DNA of 23,258 bases, taken from IMG/VR virus record IMGVR_UViG_3300003885_001113, positions 1-23,258 of that record; one strand, written 5' to 3'. The notes beneath the pieces were generated by a model, which did no database searches, was not told the DNA's origin, and was given only the letters and a program-made list of their open reading frames with translations. Below are positions 11,225-20,657 of this stretch, in pieces. The stretch's first letter is position 1, and every line of letters begins with the position of its first letter. A program made the position numbers and the translations under genes. This stretch comes from a virus.

Positions 11225-13089
11225 TGCCTGAAACTGGACAAAATTTATCACAAACCGACAAACAATTGCTTGACAAAATCTGTAAATGGAAAACCGAGTC
11301 AGGTGATTTGCGCTCCGAATTAGACCGGCGTTGGACAAAAAGCATGAAGCTTGTTAAAGGTATCTGGTCATCTGATGAACCATCCAAGAGTCATGTCCGG
11401 CAGAAAGAAAAGACTTGTTACCGTAAGATACATGCTATAAAGTGGCGATTTATGGCGGCTATGTATCAAGCTTTTCTAAAGGATTTAGATAGTTTTAAAA
11501 TCAGTGGCCGCGATACTTTACGCGACACTCATAAAGCATCCATCCTGCAACTTATAACTGAGTGGCGCAGGGATGGTATGCTGAGGACACAAAGCCTGTT
11601 TAAGCAATTACTGTGCGGGTTCGCCAACATATTCGACATGGGAGTAGCGGTTGCGAAAATGACTTGGGAGTATTTACCAGAACAAGGCAAGGATGGCCCA
11701 AGGTTCAAGCTTTGGCCTAACGAACAATTTTACCCTGATTTCTTTGCGGAAACCAAAGAGGAAATGCGTTACTGTATCTTTGAGTCGTTTATGACAAAAG
11801 AAGATATGGAAGCTAAGAATTACGACAATATAGAGAAAGCGCTTGCAACTCTTCCGCCACAAAGTGACGTTCGGGCTGTTCGACAAGCCGGTCAGCCTGA
11901 CACTCTACAAAACCCACAGAACACAGAATATCCAGAGGCAGGAAAATATGCCGAGGGTAACAAAGATATTGTCCCAGCCAGGCATAGCGTCCTGGAGGTT
12001 TTCTATAAAGAAGATAATAAAATAATGTTTACTGTTGTGAATGGCGATAATGTTGTGCTTCAGCAACCAGACGAGAGCCCCTATGGAGACACTTATGATA
12101 TGCTAATTATTGGGGAATGTTTGCTTGAAGCCCACAAATTAATAGGCGAAGATTTCCCGTCCCCTATGGAGGGGTCAGCTGAGAGTATTAATTACTTTCT
12201 TAATATGCGGAAAGATAATATTGCATTAACTTTGTCGCCGCAAAAAAGAGTTAATCGCTTTGCGAATGTTGATTTAAAGGCTTTGCTAAACCAAAAGGCT
12301 GGCGGTATTGTCATGATGGATGATATTGATAAGTCAACTATGCCAGAAATTACACCTGATGTTACACGACCAGCATACATGGAAGCGGCAGCAGATGAAG
12401 CTATGATGCAGGAAATAAGCGGGTTTACACCTCCAATATCCGGAACAATTGGAGCAGACATAAAAGCAACGGTTGCAAGGATAAATTATGCTGAGGCTAA
12501 CGCTAAGATAGAACTCTATATAGCAATTGTTGGAGAAACGTTTATCCGTGATTTCTTTTCTACATTAGCAAGACTTATCCAGCGCTTTGAGACAGATGAG
12601 ACCATTTTTTCTATTGCGAACGATACCTTTAGGCAGAAGCAGCAAAACCCATTTATCCCAGATCAATATGACCTGGATTTTGAAGCTGATTGCATTATAA
12701 ACGTAGGAACAAGCATAGTTGGTCGTGAACTTGAAATACAGCAATTACTTTTAGTTATGGATAGAGCGAACATGGCAAATCAAAGCTCCATACAATTGCT
12801 AACTATAGGCGCTCAACCACCAGGTGGTGTTGAGTTATTTAATACAAACTATTTCCTGAAAAAAATATTAAATAAAATAGGGCAAAAGGATTATAGTGAG
12901 GCTATTTACCGATTATCACCACCACCTCAGCAGGGACAAGGCGGACAAAACCCGTCTATTGCTGGCTTAGGACAGCCGCAGATTGGCGGTAGAGAGACAC
13001 TTGCTGGCTTAGGACAGCCGCAGATTGGCGGTAGAGAGACACTTGCTGGCTTAGGACAGCCGCAGATTGGCGGTAGAGAGACACTTTAA
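11224..13089 (+). CDS. Portal protein (621 aa) with a repeated tail
   Basis: The dodecameric ring at the capsid vertex through which DNA enters and leaves. Its position after the large terminase, its length and the segments KLWPNEQFYPDFF and FPSPMEGSAESINYFLNMRKDNI match podovirus-type portals. Residues about 580-621 consist of three identical 14-residue units (AGLGQPQIGGRETL) after a glutamine/glycine/proline-rich linker, an unusual portal C-terminus. It begins at the TAATG of the terminase stop and ends in another TAATG with the next gene. The tail is likely flexible and exposed. Confidence 0.88.
   Translation: MPETGQNLSQTDKQLLDKICKWKTESGDLRSELDRRWTKSMKLVKGIWSSDEPSKSHVRQKEKTCYRKIHAIKWRFMAAMYQAFLKDLDSFKISGRDTLRDTHKASILQLITEWRRDGMLRTQSLFKQLLCGFANIFDMGVAVAKMTWEYLPEQGKDGPRFKLWPNEQFYPDFFAETKEEMRYCIFESFMTKEDMEAKNYDNIEKALATLPPQSDVRAVRQAGQPDTLQNPQNTEYPEAGKYAEGNKDIVPARHSVLEVFYKEDNKIMFTVVNGDNVVLQQPDESPYGDTYDMLIIGECLLEAHKLIGEDFPSPMEGSAESINYFLNMRKDNIALTLSPQKRVNRFANVDLKALLNQKAGGIVMMDDIDKSTMPEITPDVTRPAYMEAAADEAMMQEISGFTPPISGTIGADIKATVARINYAEANAKIELYIAIVGETFIRDFFSTLARLIQRFETDETIFSIANDTFRQKQQNPFIPDQYDLDFEADCIINVGTSIVGRELEIQQLLLVMDRANMANQSSIQLLTIGAQPPGGVELFNTNYFLKKILNKIGQKDYSEAIYRLSPPPQQGQGGQNPSIAGLGQPQIGGRETLAGLGQPQIGGRETLAGLGQPQIGGRETL
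12961..13086 (+). repeat. Three perfect 42-bp tandem repeats at the portal 3' end
   Basis: Units 12961-13002, 13003-13044 and 13045-13086 are identical in DNA and encode AGLGQPQIGGRETL each time; the stop codon follows at once. Perfect identity implies recent expansion, and copy number may vary between relatives. Confidence 0.93.
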
Positions 13090-13427
13090 TGCGTAATTAT
13101 GAAGATTTAACAGACGATGAACTCAATGAACTCTGCCAGAAGATTGATTGGGCTGAAAAGTTAAGTAGTGATAAAGAATGGTATTTGCTAGTAGAGATTA
13201 AGAATAGACAAATAAAACAATTATCTAGGCAGATTAGTTATATAACTCTGTCCGCTGATATCCTGGATGAAAAATATTTGCAGAAAATGAATGATATAAG
13301 GTGCCGGATACGTAACTGGATGAATTTTGTTAGCGAAATTGAGCAGTTATTGGCCGAAGGAATAACCTGTAGAGAGAACGAAGGTATTTTTGGTGAAATA
13401 TTGGAGAGGAAGTCAGAAAGCGCTTAA
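13089..13427 (+). CDS. Small helical protein downstream of portal (112 aa)
   Basis: All-helical and charged (MRNYEDLTDDELNELCQKIDWAEKL, later EKYLQKMNDIRCRIRNWM). It starts in a TAATG overlap with the portal stop. I do not recognise it. Small helical proteins in this position sometimes assist assembly or head completion, but nothing here is diagnostic. Confidence 0.65.
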   Translation: MRNYEDLTDDELNELCQKIDWAEKLSSDKEWYLLVEIKNRQIKQLSRQISYITLSADILDEKYLQKMNDIRCRIRNWMNFVSEIEQLLAEGITCRENEGIFGEILERKSESA

Positions 13428-13442
13428 GTTAATAAAAGCGCT
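13419..13442 (+). other. Hairpin in the gap before the scaffold gene
   Basis: AGCGCTT (13419-13425) and AAGCGCT (13436-13442) form a perfect 7-bp stem with a 10-base loop, overlapping the end of the preceding gene. A second small stem, CCCAT/ATGGG, lies in the same 78-base gap. There is no T-run, so I call it an mRNA processing or stability structure at most. Confidence 0.4.
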
Positions 13443-13505
13443 ACTAAAAATCGGTTAACCCATCCGTAATGGGCTCACGGAACCTTACCGGAAAAAGGAG
13501 ATATA

Positions 13506-14399
13506 ATGTCGGAAGAAACAACGGAAACTACAGCAGAGTTAGGTACATACATTAATCATGATGCCAATTCAGCTTTAAATGAATTAGACAAAAGAAACGA
13601 TCCTGTTGAGTCAGAAGAGACGGAGACTTCCCCCGAAGAGGAAGATACGGAGACCTCTTCCGAAAAAGAGGTAACAGAGGAAGACACAGAAGAAGAGACG
13701 GAGGCTTCCCCCGAAGAGGAAGATACGGCCCAAAAGGGCAGGCCGAAAAAAACAGTCCCTATAGATGCTTTGCATGAGGAACGGGAAAAGAGAAAGGACC
13801 TTCAACGGGCGCTTGATAATACAAACCGGCAACTCTTAGAGGTTCAACAGTCAATCAAGCAAGCACAGAGCGAAAAGGAAGCAGGAATTCCTCCCGAAGA
13901 TGAATATGAACGTAAGGAATGGGAGCGTGACCGTGAAATATCTGCGCTAAAGAAAAGAGTGGCCACCAATGAACAGGCAAATCAGCAGAGGACACAAGAC
14001 CAGGAAAGAAAAAACCTGATTGACAGAATCGATCTTGTGGACAAAGAGTTGGGTGAAGAAGGGTATTCTGGATTTAAAAACTTTACGCCATTAATTACAC
14101 AGGAATTGAATACCCTTATTGCTGACGATCCTGCAAATAGATCGCTAGATTCTCAAGAAGGATGGAAAAAGATTTACAAGGAAATCGTTTTCCCCCGAGC
14201 CAAAAAAATGTTTTTAAAGCAAGACAAGAACCGCATTTTTGCTGAGAAAACGCGGTTGAAGGAAAAAGCTAACCTAAGCGCTTCTCCTGGAAAATCTGCA
14301 AAGCAAAAAGAAAAAAAGAAAGAGGAAGATAACTTTGATAACTACCAAAAAGAGCGGAAATTAGAATCTGAAAAGAGGAAAAATGACACTCTTTGGTAA
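13506..14399 (+). CDS. Capsid scaffolding protein (297 aa)
   Basis: The composition is typical of phage scaffolds: an acidic E/T/S-rich N-terminal third (residues 30-75, with repeated SPEEEDTE), a coiled-coil middle (ALHEEREKRKDLQRALDNTNRQL) and a strongly basic C-terminus (KQKEKKKEE and KERKLESEKRK). The C-terminal basic end usually contacts the coat protein. It lies directly before the capsid gene and starts after AAAAAGGAGATATA, a very strong site. An imperfect duplication in the acidic region (about 13620 and 13702) suggests length variation. Confidence 0.82.
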   Translation: MSEETTETTAELGTYINHDANSALNELDKRNDPVESEETETSPEEEDTETSSEKEVTEEDTEEETEASPEEEDTAQKGRPKKTVPIDALHEEREKRKDLQRALDNTNRQLLEVQQSIKQAQSEKEAGIPPEDEYERKEWERDREISALKKRVATNEQANQQRTQDQERKNLIDRIDLVDKELGEEGYSGFKNFTPLITQELNTLIADDPANRSLDSQEGWKKIYKEIVFPRAKKMFLKQDKNRIFAEKTRLKEKANLSASPGKSAKQKEKKKEEDNFDNYQKERKLESEKRKNDTLW

Positions 14400-14412
14400 T
14401 GGAGGATTATAA

Positions 14413-15381
14413 ATGGCTCTTAATTGGATTGACCAAGGGGGCTACTTAAGTAACGGCAAACTAAACCATATTTTTAGAAAAGTGGCGCAACCTCTGCTCC
14501 GGTTCAGACAGTTTGTCGGCTACAAAGAAGCCTTTGGTAAACATGAAGGGGAGTCTGTAAACTGGGATAAAGCCGGGAATATTGATACCTACGGCGGTAA
14601 ATTAGTAGAGACTCAAACCATGCACGAAGCTGGTTTTGCTATTACCCAGGGCACCCTTACTGTGACTGAGTATGGAAATAGCATTCCGTTCACAAGTAAG
14701 ATGGAGTCTCTATCTGAATTTGAATTAATTCAGTTAATAAAAGACACTCTCATGAACGATGCCGTAAAATGTATAGACGGCGAGGTGGAGCGGAGTTTTA
14801 ACCAAACAGCTTTACGGTACGTGGCTACCGCTACTGATGCTGCTACTGTAACTACTGACGGAACTGCAACCGCCGTGAACACAAGCATCCTTAATGCCTA
14901 TCATTTCAGGAAGATGAAGCTGGAATTACAAATCCGGAATGTCTCTGGATGGGGAAGCATGGGAGGCGATTATGTGTTTATTTGCGATCCAGTAACACTG
15001 GAAAGCCTTTTGGGTTCACTGGAGACTATTAATTCTTATACCGAAACTGGATACAAGAAAATTCTATCTGGTGAAATTGGAAGGTTGTACGGTGTTAGGA
15101 TTGTGGAAGACCGTTTCGCAACACGGTTTGTCTATGATTCAACTGCCAGAACAGCTACCGCAATAACTTGGGCTCAAGGAAAGGCGCTGCCCGGTTATAT
15201 GTTTGGCTCCCCGACCGTCAGGGAGGCTGTGGTATATAATCTGGAACTCCGCAAGAAATTAATTACTGATTACGGACGTTCACATGGGTTAGCCTGGTAT
15301 TTCCTTGGTGGCTGGAAAGAAGAATATGGTGTAAACGAAGCCAGCAATTCCAGAATCATAAAATGGGATAGCGCCAGCTAA
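14413..15381 (+). CDS. Major capsid protein (322 aa), HK97-fold type
   Basis: Follows the scaffold at 13 bases with a GGAGG site. Residues 40-110 show the pattern of N4-gp56-like coat proteins (GESVNWDKAGNIDTYGGKLVET, then TVTEYGNSIPFTSKME), leading to a helical spine (FELIQLIKDTLMNDAVKCIDGEVERSF) and a beta-rich A-domain-like part with VFICDPVT. The length suits a T=7 type coat without a cleaved delta domain, in keeping with the separate scaffold and no protease gene. The family assignment is my recognition from the pattern, not a search. Confidence 0.82.
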   Translation: MALNWIDQGGYLSNGKLNHIFRKVAQPLLRFRQFVGYKEAFGKHEGESVNWDKAGNIDTYGGKLVETQTMHEAGFAITQGTLTVTEYGNSIPFTSKMESLSEFELIQLIKDTLMNDAVKCIDGEVERSFNQTALRYVATATDAATVTTDGTATAVNTSILNAYHFRKMKLELQIRNVSGWGSMGGDYVFICDPVTLESLLGSLETINSYTETGYKKILSGEIGRLYGVRIVEDRFATRFVYDSTARTATAITWAQGKALPGYMFGSPTVREAVVYNLELRKKLITDYGRSHGLAWYFLGGWKEEYGVNEASNSRIIKWDSAS

Positions 15382-15393
15382 AGGAGGTTTACA

Positions 15394-15903
15394 ATGAGAT
15401 ATGATGAAGCCAAATACGGAGTTATTAACCGTAAATGGTTTGGTTTAACTAAAAAACATGGCGGGGATGCTGCTGATGGTTATACTTTCGGCACAACCGA
15501 TGCTACCACGCAAAGTCATTTAGCCTACTGGTATCCACGCGGCCCAATAAATATCCGTAAATTTGGCGCCAAGGTGCTAGCAAGTATTGTTGCTGGCTCC
15601 CAGGATTATACTGATATAATTACGGCAAAGTTATTAACAAGAGGCGCTTCTGCCTCTATCGGAGGAACGTTCAGTTTTGATATTGATGGAGGAACAATTG
15701 CTCCTCATACATTTTCCTCTGTTGAAGGTTTGGCTACTAAATGCAAAGCCGGTGAATATATTGCCATTAAAACTGGCACTCCATTAACCAATGACGGGAC
15801 AGCGGCTAATACAGCCACTACTTCCGGTACGGTAGCTTTCTTTGTTGATTGGATGCCTCGGTATGATGGCTCTTCTGATTGGGACACAAATCCAAGTAAC
15901 TAA
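15394..15903 (+). CDS. Capsid-associated or decoration-like protein (169 aa)
   Basis: Placed 12 bases after the capsid gene with a perfect AAAGGAGG site, implying high expression. Glycine-, threonine- and alanine-rich with short beta stretches (GGTFSFDIDGGTIAPHTFSS, TATTSGTVAFFVDWMPRY). No known enzyme motif. Position and composition fit a head decoration or head-fibre protein. I do not recognise a named family. Confidence 0.62.
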   Translation: MRYDEAKYGVINRKWFGLTKKHGGDAADGYTFGTTDATTQSHLAYWYPRGPINIRKFGAKVLASIVAGSQDYTDIITAKLLTRGASASIGGTFSFDIDGGTIAPHTFSSVEGLATKCKAGEYIAIKTGTPLTNDGTAANTATTSGTVAFFVDWMPRYDGSSDWDTNPSN

Positions 15904-15910
15904 TTAAACC

Positions 15911-15934
15911 ATGGGGCGGGGAAACTCGCCCCAT
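15911..15934 (+). other. Strong hairpin at the left border of the glycan cassette
   Basis: ATGGGGCG (15911-15918) and CGCCCCAT (15927-15934) form a perfect 8-bp stem with an 8-base loop. No T-run follows on the + strand, so it is not a classic terminator. It sits between the capsid module and the AT-rich cassette and may set mRNA stability or partial termination. Confidence 0.5.
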
Positions 15935-15943
15935 TGAGGTTTC

Positions 15944-17002
15944 ATGAATATTGTAATGTTATCCAGTCACGCCTGCATTCGGGTTCAAAAAATGGCTTTG
16001 CCATTACTTGAAAAAGGGTATCAAGTTCATCTTATTGCTAACAAAAAACCCCAGTTCCATGAGCAATACAAAACATTTTGTCAGTATGGAGATTTAGGAC
16101 AGTTAATTGAATCTATAAAAGTATATAGTAAAATAGCTGATGTATTTCATGCCCATAATGAACCTAGTTGGTTTGTAACAATAGTTAAAGAAAATACCAA
16201 TGTGCCTGTCATTTTAGATGTGCATGATTCGTTTTTGGCTAGAATGACATCTGAAGAAGAAGATGCTGCAAGAGATAAAGGTGAAGAAACATACAGGGTT
16301 ATTACTGATGAACGCAATAATTTTCAGTTGGCAGACGCTCTTGTTTTTCCTTCAGATTCATTAAAAAAGCTTGTGACGGAAGAGTTTAATTTGTCGCAAC
16401 CAACGATAACTCTTCCTAGTTATTTGCCGAAACGATTATATAGATATGATTGCAGGGAATGGCTCGGGGGATTAGTTTATGAAGGTAGAGTTGATCTTGG
16501 AAAAGATATTGAGAAAAATTATAAACAAAGAGGTTTTAAATATTGTGACTATGAGGAATTAGCAAAGCAAGCATTTAGTCTCGGCATAGATTTTCATTTA
16601 AGAACTACCAGAGAAGATGCTGATTTTGTTAATACTTATAGTGAAATAGCTTTTGTACATAAACCGGCGCCTATATCAGAACTTATTAAGCATTTAACTA
16701 AGCATGACTGGGGATTAGTTGGCAATCTGGATCATACCCCTGAATGGGAAATAGCTTTCCCTAATAAACTTTTTGAGTATATAGCAGCTAGCGTTCCTGT
16801 AGTATCCATTAACGCCAAAGAATGTTCTGAATTTGTCAAGAAACATGACTTAGGGATAGAGGTGGAATCGCTTGAAGAATTACGGGATAGATGGCCTCAG
16901 CATAGAAGTTTTAGGGGAAAATTAATTAAAAAGAGACAACAATTTACAATGGAGAATAATATAAAACCATTAGAGGAGTTATATGCAAGTTTCACAAACT
17001 AA
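15944..17002 (+). CDS. GT-B glycosyltransferase (352 aa), first cassette gene
   Basis: A two-domain GT-B enzyme of GT4-like type. The N-terminal half has MLSSHACIRVQKMALPLLEKG and DVFHAHNEP (66-74) with LDVHD (91-95). The C-terminal donor-binding half has FPNKLFEYIAASVPVVS (272-288), typical of nucleotide-sugar binding. It should transfer a sugar to a glycan, lipid or protein acceptor; donor and acceptor cannot be read from sequence. Base composition turns markedly AT-rich here compared with the capsid genes. Start after GAGG at 15936-15939. It overlaps the methyltransferase gene by 20 bases. Confidence 0.82.
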   Translation: MNIVMLSSHACIRVQKMALPLLEKGYQVHLIANKKPQFHEQYKTFCQYGDLGQLIESIKVYSKIADVFHAHNEPSWFVTIVKENTNVPVILDVHDSFLARMTSEEEDAARDKGEETYRVITDERNNFQLADALVFPSDSLKKLVTEEFNLSQPTITLPSYLPKRLYRYDCREWLGGLVYEGRVDLGKDIEKNYKQRGFKYCDYEELAKQAFSLGIDFHLRTTREDADFVNTYSEIAFVHKPAPISELIKHLTKHDWGLVGNLDHTPEWEIAFPNKLFEYIAASVPVVSINAKECSEFVKKHDLGIEVESLEELRDRWPQHRSFRGKLIKKRQQFTMENNIKPLEELYASFTN

Positions 17003-17597
17003 TAAGGTAATAGAATATTGGGATTCAGTAGCAGAAAATAATTGTCCTACCAAAACAAATATTATTTGTGATAATTGGCATAAAAGACAACAAATAGTTA
17101 GACATTTACTTAAATATAATTTTATTGGGAAAAAAATTATAGAAGTAGGATGTGGGATTGGAATAACCGCAGCAACTATTAGGTTTGCGGCTGGAATGCC
17201 AAAATATTCTGGTTTTGATATAAGCCAAAGATTTTGTAATGTAGCAAAACACATATTAAACTTGAATGTCAAATATGGTGAAATAATAGATATCCCAGCA
17301 GAAAGTTGTGAATTTGATTGTATATTTTTATTTGATGTTTTAGAACATATTGGAGTGACAGATAGACAGAAGGCATTCATGGAAGTAGATAGAGTTTTAA
17401 AAGATAGCGCTATGATATTTATTAATAATCCAATTACTAAAAGTGGTCATCCTGAACAATTTGATTATGGATTTGATGAAAATGATTTGGCTCATTTATG
17501 CAAAACTACTTCGGCAAGAATTGAAGAAGTCAGCATAATAAGAATAAAACCAAAGAACAAATTGTATGAATATCAATTTATTGTTCTAAAAAGGTAA
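16983..17597 (+). CDS. SAM-dependent methyltransferase (204 aa)
   Basis: Class I methyltransferase fold: motif I IIEVGCGIG (52-60), GFDIS (77-81) and FDVLEHI (117-123), the last typical of small-molecule and sugar methyltransferases. Within a glycan cassette it probably methylates a sugar, either as a cap or in nucleotide-sugar synthesis. No DNA-methyltransferase catalytic motif (NPPF, PC) is visible. It overlaps the previous gene and precedes the next by 3 bases, so they are co-translated. AT-rich codons match the cassette. Confidence 0.82.
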   Translation: MQVSQTNKVIEYWDSVAENNCPTKTNIICDNWHKRQQIVRHLLKYNFIGKKIIEVGCGIGITAATIRFAAGMPKYSGFDISQRFCNVAKHILNLNVKYGEIIDIPAESCEFDCIFLFDVLEHIGVTDRQKAFMEVDRVLKDSAMIFINNPITKSGHPEQFDYGFDENDLAHLCKTTSARIEEVSIIRIKPKNKLYEYQFIVLKR

Positions 17598-17600
17598 CTA

Positions 17601-18479
17601 ATGAAACATATTCAAATAATTACACCATTTAAAATGCAATGGTTATCTGGTTACAGAAAAATATTCTCAGATTTTCGTGTAACAATATCAGATAGTCCAC
17701 ACCCAGAGGTTAATCCTGATGTAATGATGTTCATGTGGGCGGATTTACAGACAAAAGATTTTATTAATAATTATCACAAAAAGAGTAAATATGTCGTGTT
17801 TGTCCGGCGATATGAATTATTCTTTTTTGATATGATTTCCATAGACTGGGATAAAGTTGATGAAATAATTATGGTAAATGATGTCTTGGCTCAAGAGTTT
17901 GAGGAAATTACCAACAGAACCCCGCATGTTATTTACAACGGCGTAATCCCTGAAGAGTGGACTTATAGGGAAAGAGGACATGGAAAAAAGATTGCCTGGG
18001 TTGGATTTATTAATTCTAAAAAAAACTTACAGTTAGCATTGCAAATCTTAAATGAATTGCCAAAAAATTATGAATTTCACATAGCTGGAACTGTTCAGGA
18101 TGCATTTATTATGCTTTACCTCAGGAAGATGGCAGAACTTATGGAGCTAAAAAATATTATCTTCTATGGACAGGTTAAAAACATGAATGAATGGTTAGAC
18201 GATAAGAACTACATTTTGTCAACAGCTATTTCTGAAGGTTGCCCAAATAATGTAATCGAGGCTATGGCCAAAGGAATTAAGCCAATTATACATATGTGGC
18301 CTGGGGCAGATATACAATTTCACAAACATACATTTATAACGGCAACCGAAGCAAAAGGAATGATAAGCCCCGGGTCAGAATATGACAGTGTAAAATACCG
18401 TCATTTAATAGAAATATATTTCGGGTTAGATACTTTCAAAAAAGTGAGGGAACTCGTGGAGGGTTTATGGGGAAAATAG
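17601..18479 (+). CDS. GT4-family glycosyltransferase (292 aa)
   Basis: Carries the EX7E motif: E212 and E220 in SEGCPNNVIEAMAKGIKPI, with KNLQLALQILNEL (141-153) in the typical GT4 donor domain. The N-terminal acceptor domain is short (about 120 residues against the usual 170), so this is a compact member. It likely adds a sugar to the same glycan as the flanking enzymes. It overlaps the dehydrogenase-like gene by 13 bases. Confidence 0.82.
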   Translation: MKHIQIITPFKMQWLSGYRKIFSDFRVTISDSPHPEVNPDVMMFMWADLQTKDFINNYHKKSKYVVFVRRYELFFFDMISIDWDKVDEIIMVNDVLAQEFEEITNRTPHVIYNGVIPEEWTYRERGHGKKIAWVGFINSKKNLQLALQILNELPKNYEFHIAGTVQDAFIMLYLRKMAELMELKNIIFYGQVKNMNEWLDDKNYILSTAISEGCPNNVIEAMAKGIKPIIHMWPGADIQFHKHTFITATEAKGMISPGSEYDSVKYRHLIEIYFGLDTFKKVRELVEGLWGK

Positions 18480-19246
18480 TAAAAGCTATTGTTGTGGGGC
18501 TTGGTGAAATTGGTATGCCTTTATATGAGATACTCAAATATGTATACGCCGATACAATTGGGTATGATAAGGATTTTATTATAAAAAATAGAGTCAAGGA
18601 AAATTTCAATTCTAAAGAGATGCTCGTTCATAATTGCGAATATCTTAATATATGTATTCCATATGAGGAGAATGACTTTTTTTATGACGTTGCCAAATAC
18701 GTATATTACAGTAATGCAAAATATACAATCATTCATACTACGGTTCCAATAGGAACGACCAAAAAAATACAGGAATTTTTGCCAGTGAATTTGCTCAACT
18801 CAAAAATTGTTCATAGTCCTGTTATGGGACGTCATGACAATATGAAAAGTAGTCTCTATAATACCGTAAAGTTTATTGGTGGAAATAAGAAAGATACGGA
18901 AGCTGTTGCCGAATTTCTTAATGGAGCAAAGATTTCATGTTACCAAGTAGATAAAGCAAAAACAACAGAAGCGCTTAAATTGTTTTCATTAAGTAGATAT
19001 GGTTTAGATATCGCTTTTGCTGATTATGAGAAACAAATTTGTAATGAATTGAATATTCCTTGGGAAGCAGTAAATTATTGGACATCCATATATAATTTGG
19101 CTGTGCCAAAAAATCTAAAAAGATCATACATAAAACCACCTGAAGGAAAAATCGGCGGACATTGTGTTATCCCTGGAGCAAAAATGCTTCATAATCAGTA
19201 TCCTAATCCTATGTTAGTGGAGGTCTTAAAATGCGGGAAAAAATAA
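18467..19246 (+). CDS. Shortened nucleotide-sugar dehydrogenase-like protein (259 aa)
   Basis: Resembles UDP-glucose/GDP-mannose dehydrogenases. It has an N-terminal Rossmann segment ([10 protein letters not shown], residues 9-18), TTVPIGTT (91-98, equivalent to STVPPGTT), and IGGHCVIPG with a cysteine (C233) at the position of the catalytic thiol. At 259 residues it lacks the C-terminal substrate-binding domain of the usual enzyme of about 420. It may bind NAD(P) and act on a different substrate, or work with a partner. The frame is intact and overlaps both neighbours, so it looks maintained rather than decayed. Confidence 0.72.
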   Translation: MGKIVKAIVVGLGEIGMPLYEILKYVYADTIGYDKDFIIKNRVKENFNSKEMLVHNCEYLNICIPYEENDFFYDVAKYVYYSNAKYTIIHTTVPIGTTKKIQEFLPVNLLNSKIVHSPVMGRHDNMKSSLYNTVKFIGGNKKDTEAVAEFLNGAKISCYQVDKAKTTEALKLFSLSRYGLDIAFADYEKQICNELNIPWEAVNYWTSIYNLAVPKNLKRSYIKPPEGKIGGHCVIPGAKMLHNQYPNPMLVEVLKCGKK

Positions 19247-19644
19247 CGATATGGGGGCCAAGCAATATATATAATAGCGCAAAACTTGGAAGTAATGTTC
19301 AGGTTGGCGCTTTTACTGAAATTGGAGAAAACGTCCAGGTTGGAAATGGCGTAAGGATTGGATTTAATTGTTTCATTCCAGAAAATATTAAAATAGAAAA
19401 TAAAGTATGGATTGGGCCAAGAGTAACATTTACTAATGATATGTATCCACCTTCAGGGAAAGATAAGTGGAAAACTACGTTAGTAAAAAACTGTGCCCGT
19501 ATTGGTGCAGGAGTAACAGTTTTACCTGGAATAATTATCGGAGAAGGAGCCCTGATTGGCGCAGGTTCAGTTGTAACAAAAAATGTGCCAGCAGGGGAAG
19601 TTTGGGCTGGTAATCCAGCAAAAAAAATTAATGGTGAGAAATGA
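19231..19644 (+). CDS. Left-handed beta-helix acetyltransferase (137 aa)
   Basis: Hexapeptide repeats ([LIV]-G-x4) run through most of the protein ([22 protein letters not shown] and later [23 protein letters not shown]), ending [16 protein letters not shown], a classic acyltransferase end. It probably O- or N-acetylates a sugar. Its length is short for the class but complete. It overlaps the dehydrogenase-like gene by 16 bases and the GT9 gene by 4 (ATGA). Confidence 0.88.
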   Translation: MREKITIWGPSNIYNSAKLGSNVQVGAFTEIGENVQVGNGVRIGFNCFIPENIKIENKVWIGPRVTFTNDMYPPSGKDKWKTTLVKNCARIGAGVTVLPGIIIGEGALIGAGSVVTKNVPAGEVWAGNPAKKINGEK

Positions 19645-20657
19645 AAAAATGTTTAGTGATCCGGTGGGGAGCGTTTGGCGACCATATCTTCCTGACACCC
19701 ATATATCCATTGCTTAAGGCTGATGGGTGGCATATTACAGTCTATACCAGCAAAGCGGGACTATCCATACTTAAGAACAACCCGCATGTTGACAAAATTA
19801 TTAGACGCCCGGTTGAGTTCAGGAGAGATAATGTTACTAAAGATGAATTGGACAAGCACTGGGCAGAAGTAAGTAACGGTTATGATAGAGTAATTAATTT
19901 TTCAGGCTCCATAGAAGGGGCTTTATTAAAAACAATCCATAGCAAAGATATCTTGTTGAGCAAAGAAAAGTTGATGGAGCTCTGCAATATAAACTATTAC
20001 GATCGAATGCTAGAGATTGCTGGATATCCAGAGAAAAGTGGAGCCAAGGCAGAGCTTTATTTTTCTAACATGGAAAAGAAATTATCCAAAAAGTTTAGGG
20101 ATAAATGGGTTGGCAAATTCCTGATTATATGGCCATTAAGTGGGTCGAGTTCACACAAGGCATACCCATGGGCTGACTTATTGGCTAGCGACTTATTGGC
20201 TAGATATGATGATATCGTAATCATAACAACGGGGGATGCTCTATGCGGGCTGATTAATTTCCCGCAGCATGATAGAGTTAGGAATTTTTCGGGTCAATGG
20301 TCGTTCAGAAGAGCAATGAGTATTGTTCCCCATGCCGACTTAGTTGTGGGTGGAGACACTGGACTGTTACATGTTGCTGGTTGCTATGATGTCCCGAAAG
20401 TTTTAATGCTGACCACAAACACTAAAGAATGTTTAGCTAAACATTGGGATAATGTAACATGCGTATCGGCTAATGTCCCCTGCCAGCCGTGCTTTAAATT
20501 GCATTATTCTATGAAAACCTGCAATTATTATAAAACAGCATCTGGGAAACCTGTTGCCCCGATGTGCACCTTACATTTAAAGCCTCAAAAAGTATTTGAA
20601 GCAATCGAAAAATATTATCTTAACTGGAAGGAGAAAAAATATGCCAGGGGCATTTGA
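19641..20657 (+). CDS. GT9 heptosyltransferase-like glycosyltransferase (338 aa)
   Basis: N-terminus [19 protein letters not shown] (nucleotide-binding loop) and C-terminal [23 protein letters not shown] with the diagnostic GGDTGxxH motif place it in glycosyltransferase family 9, which includes LPS heptosyltransferases. Two cysteine-rich stretches near the end ([16 protein letters not shown]) are common in this family. Its acceptor may be host LPS core. Codon use is less AT-rich than the rest of the cassette. Overlaps the next gene by 17 bases. Confidence 0.86.
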   Translation: MKKCLVIRWGAFGDHIFLTPIYPLLKADGWHITVYTSKAGLSILKNNPHVDKIIRRPVEFRRDNVTKDELDKHWAEVSNGYDRVINFSGSIEGALLKTIHSKDILLSKEKLMELCNINYYDRMLEIAGYPEKSGAKAELYFSNMEKKLSKKFRDKWVGKFLIIWPLSGSSSHKAYPWADLLASDLLARYDDIVIITTGDALCGLINFPQHDRVRNFSGQWSFRRAMSIVPHADLVVGGDTGLLHVAGCYDVPKVLMLTTNTKECLAKHWDNVTCVSANVPCQPCFKLHYSMKTCNYYKTASGKPVAPMCTLHLKPQKVFEAIEKYYLNWKEKKYARGI

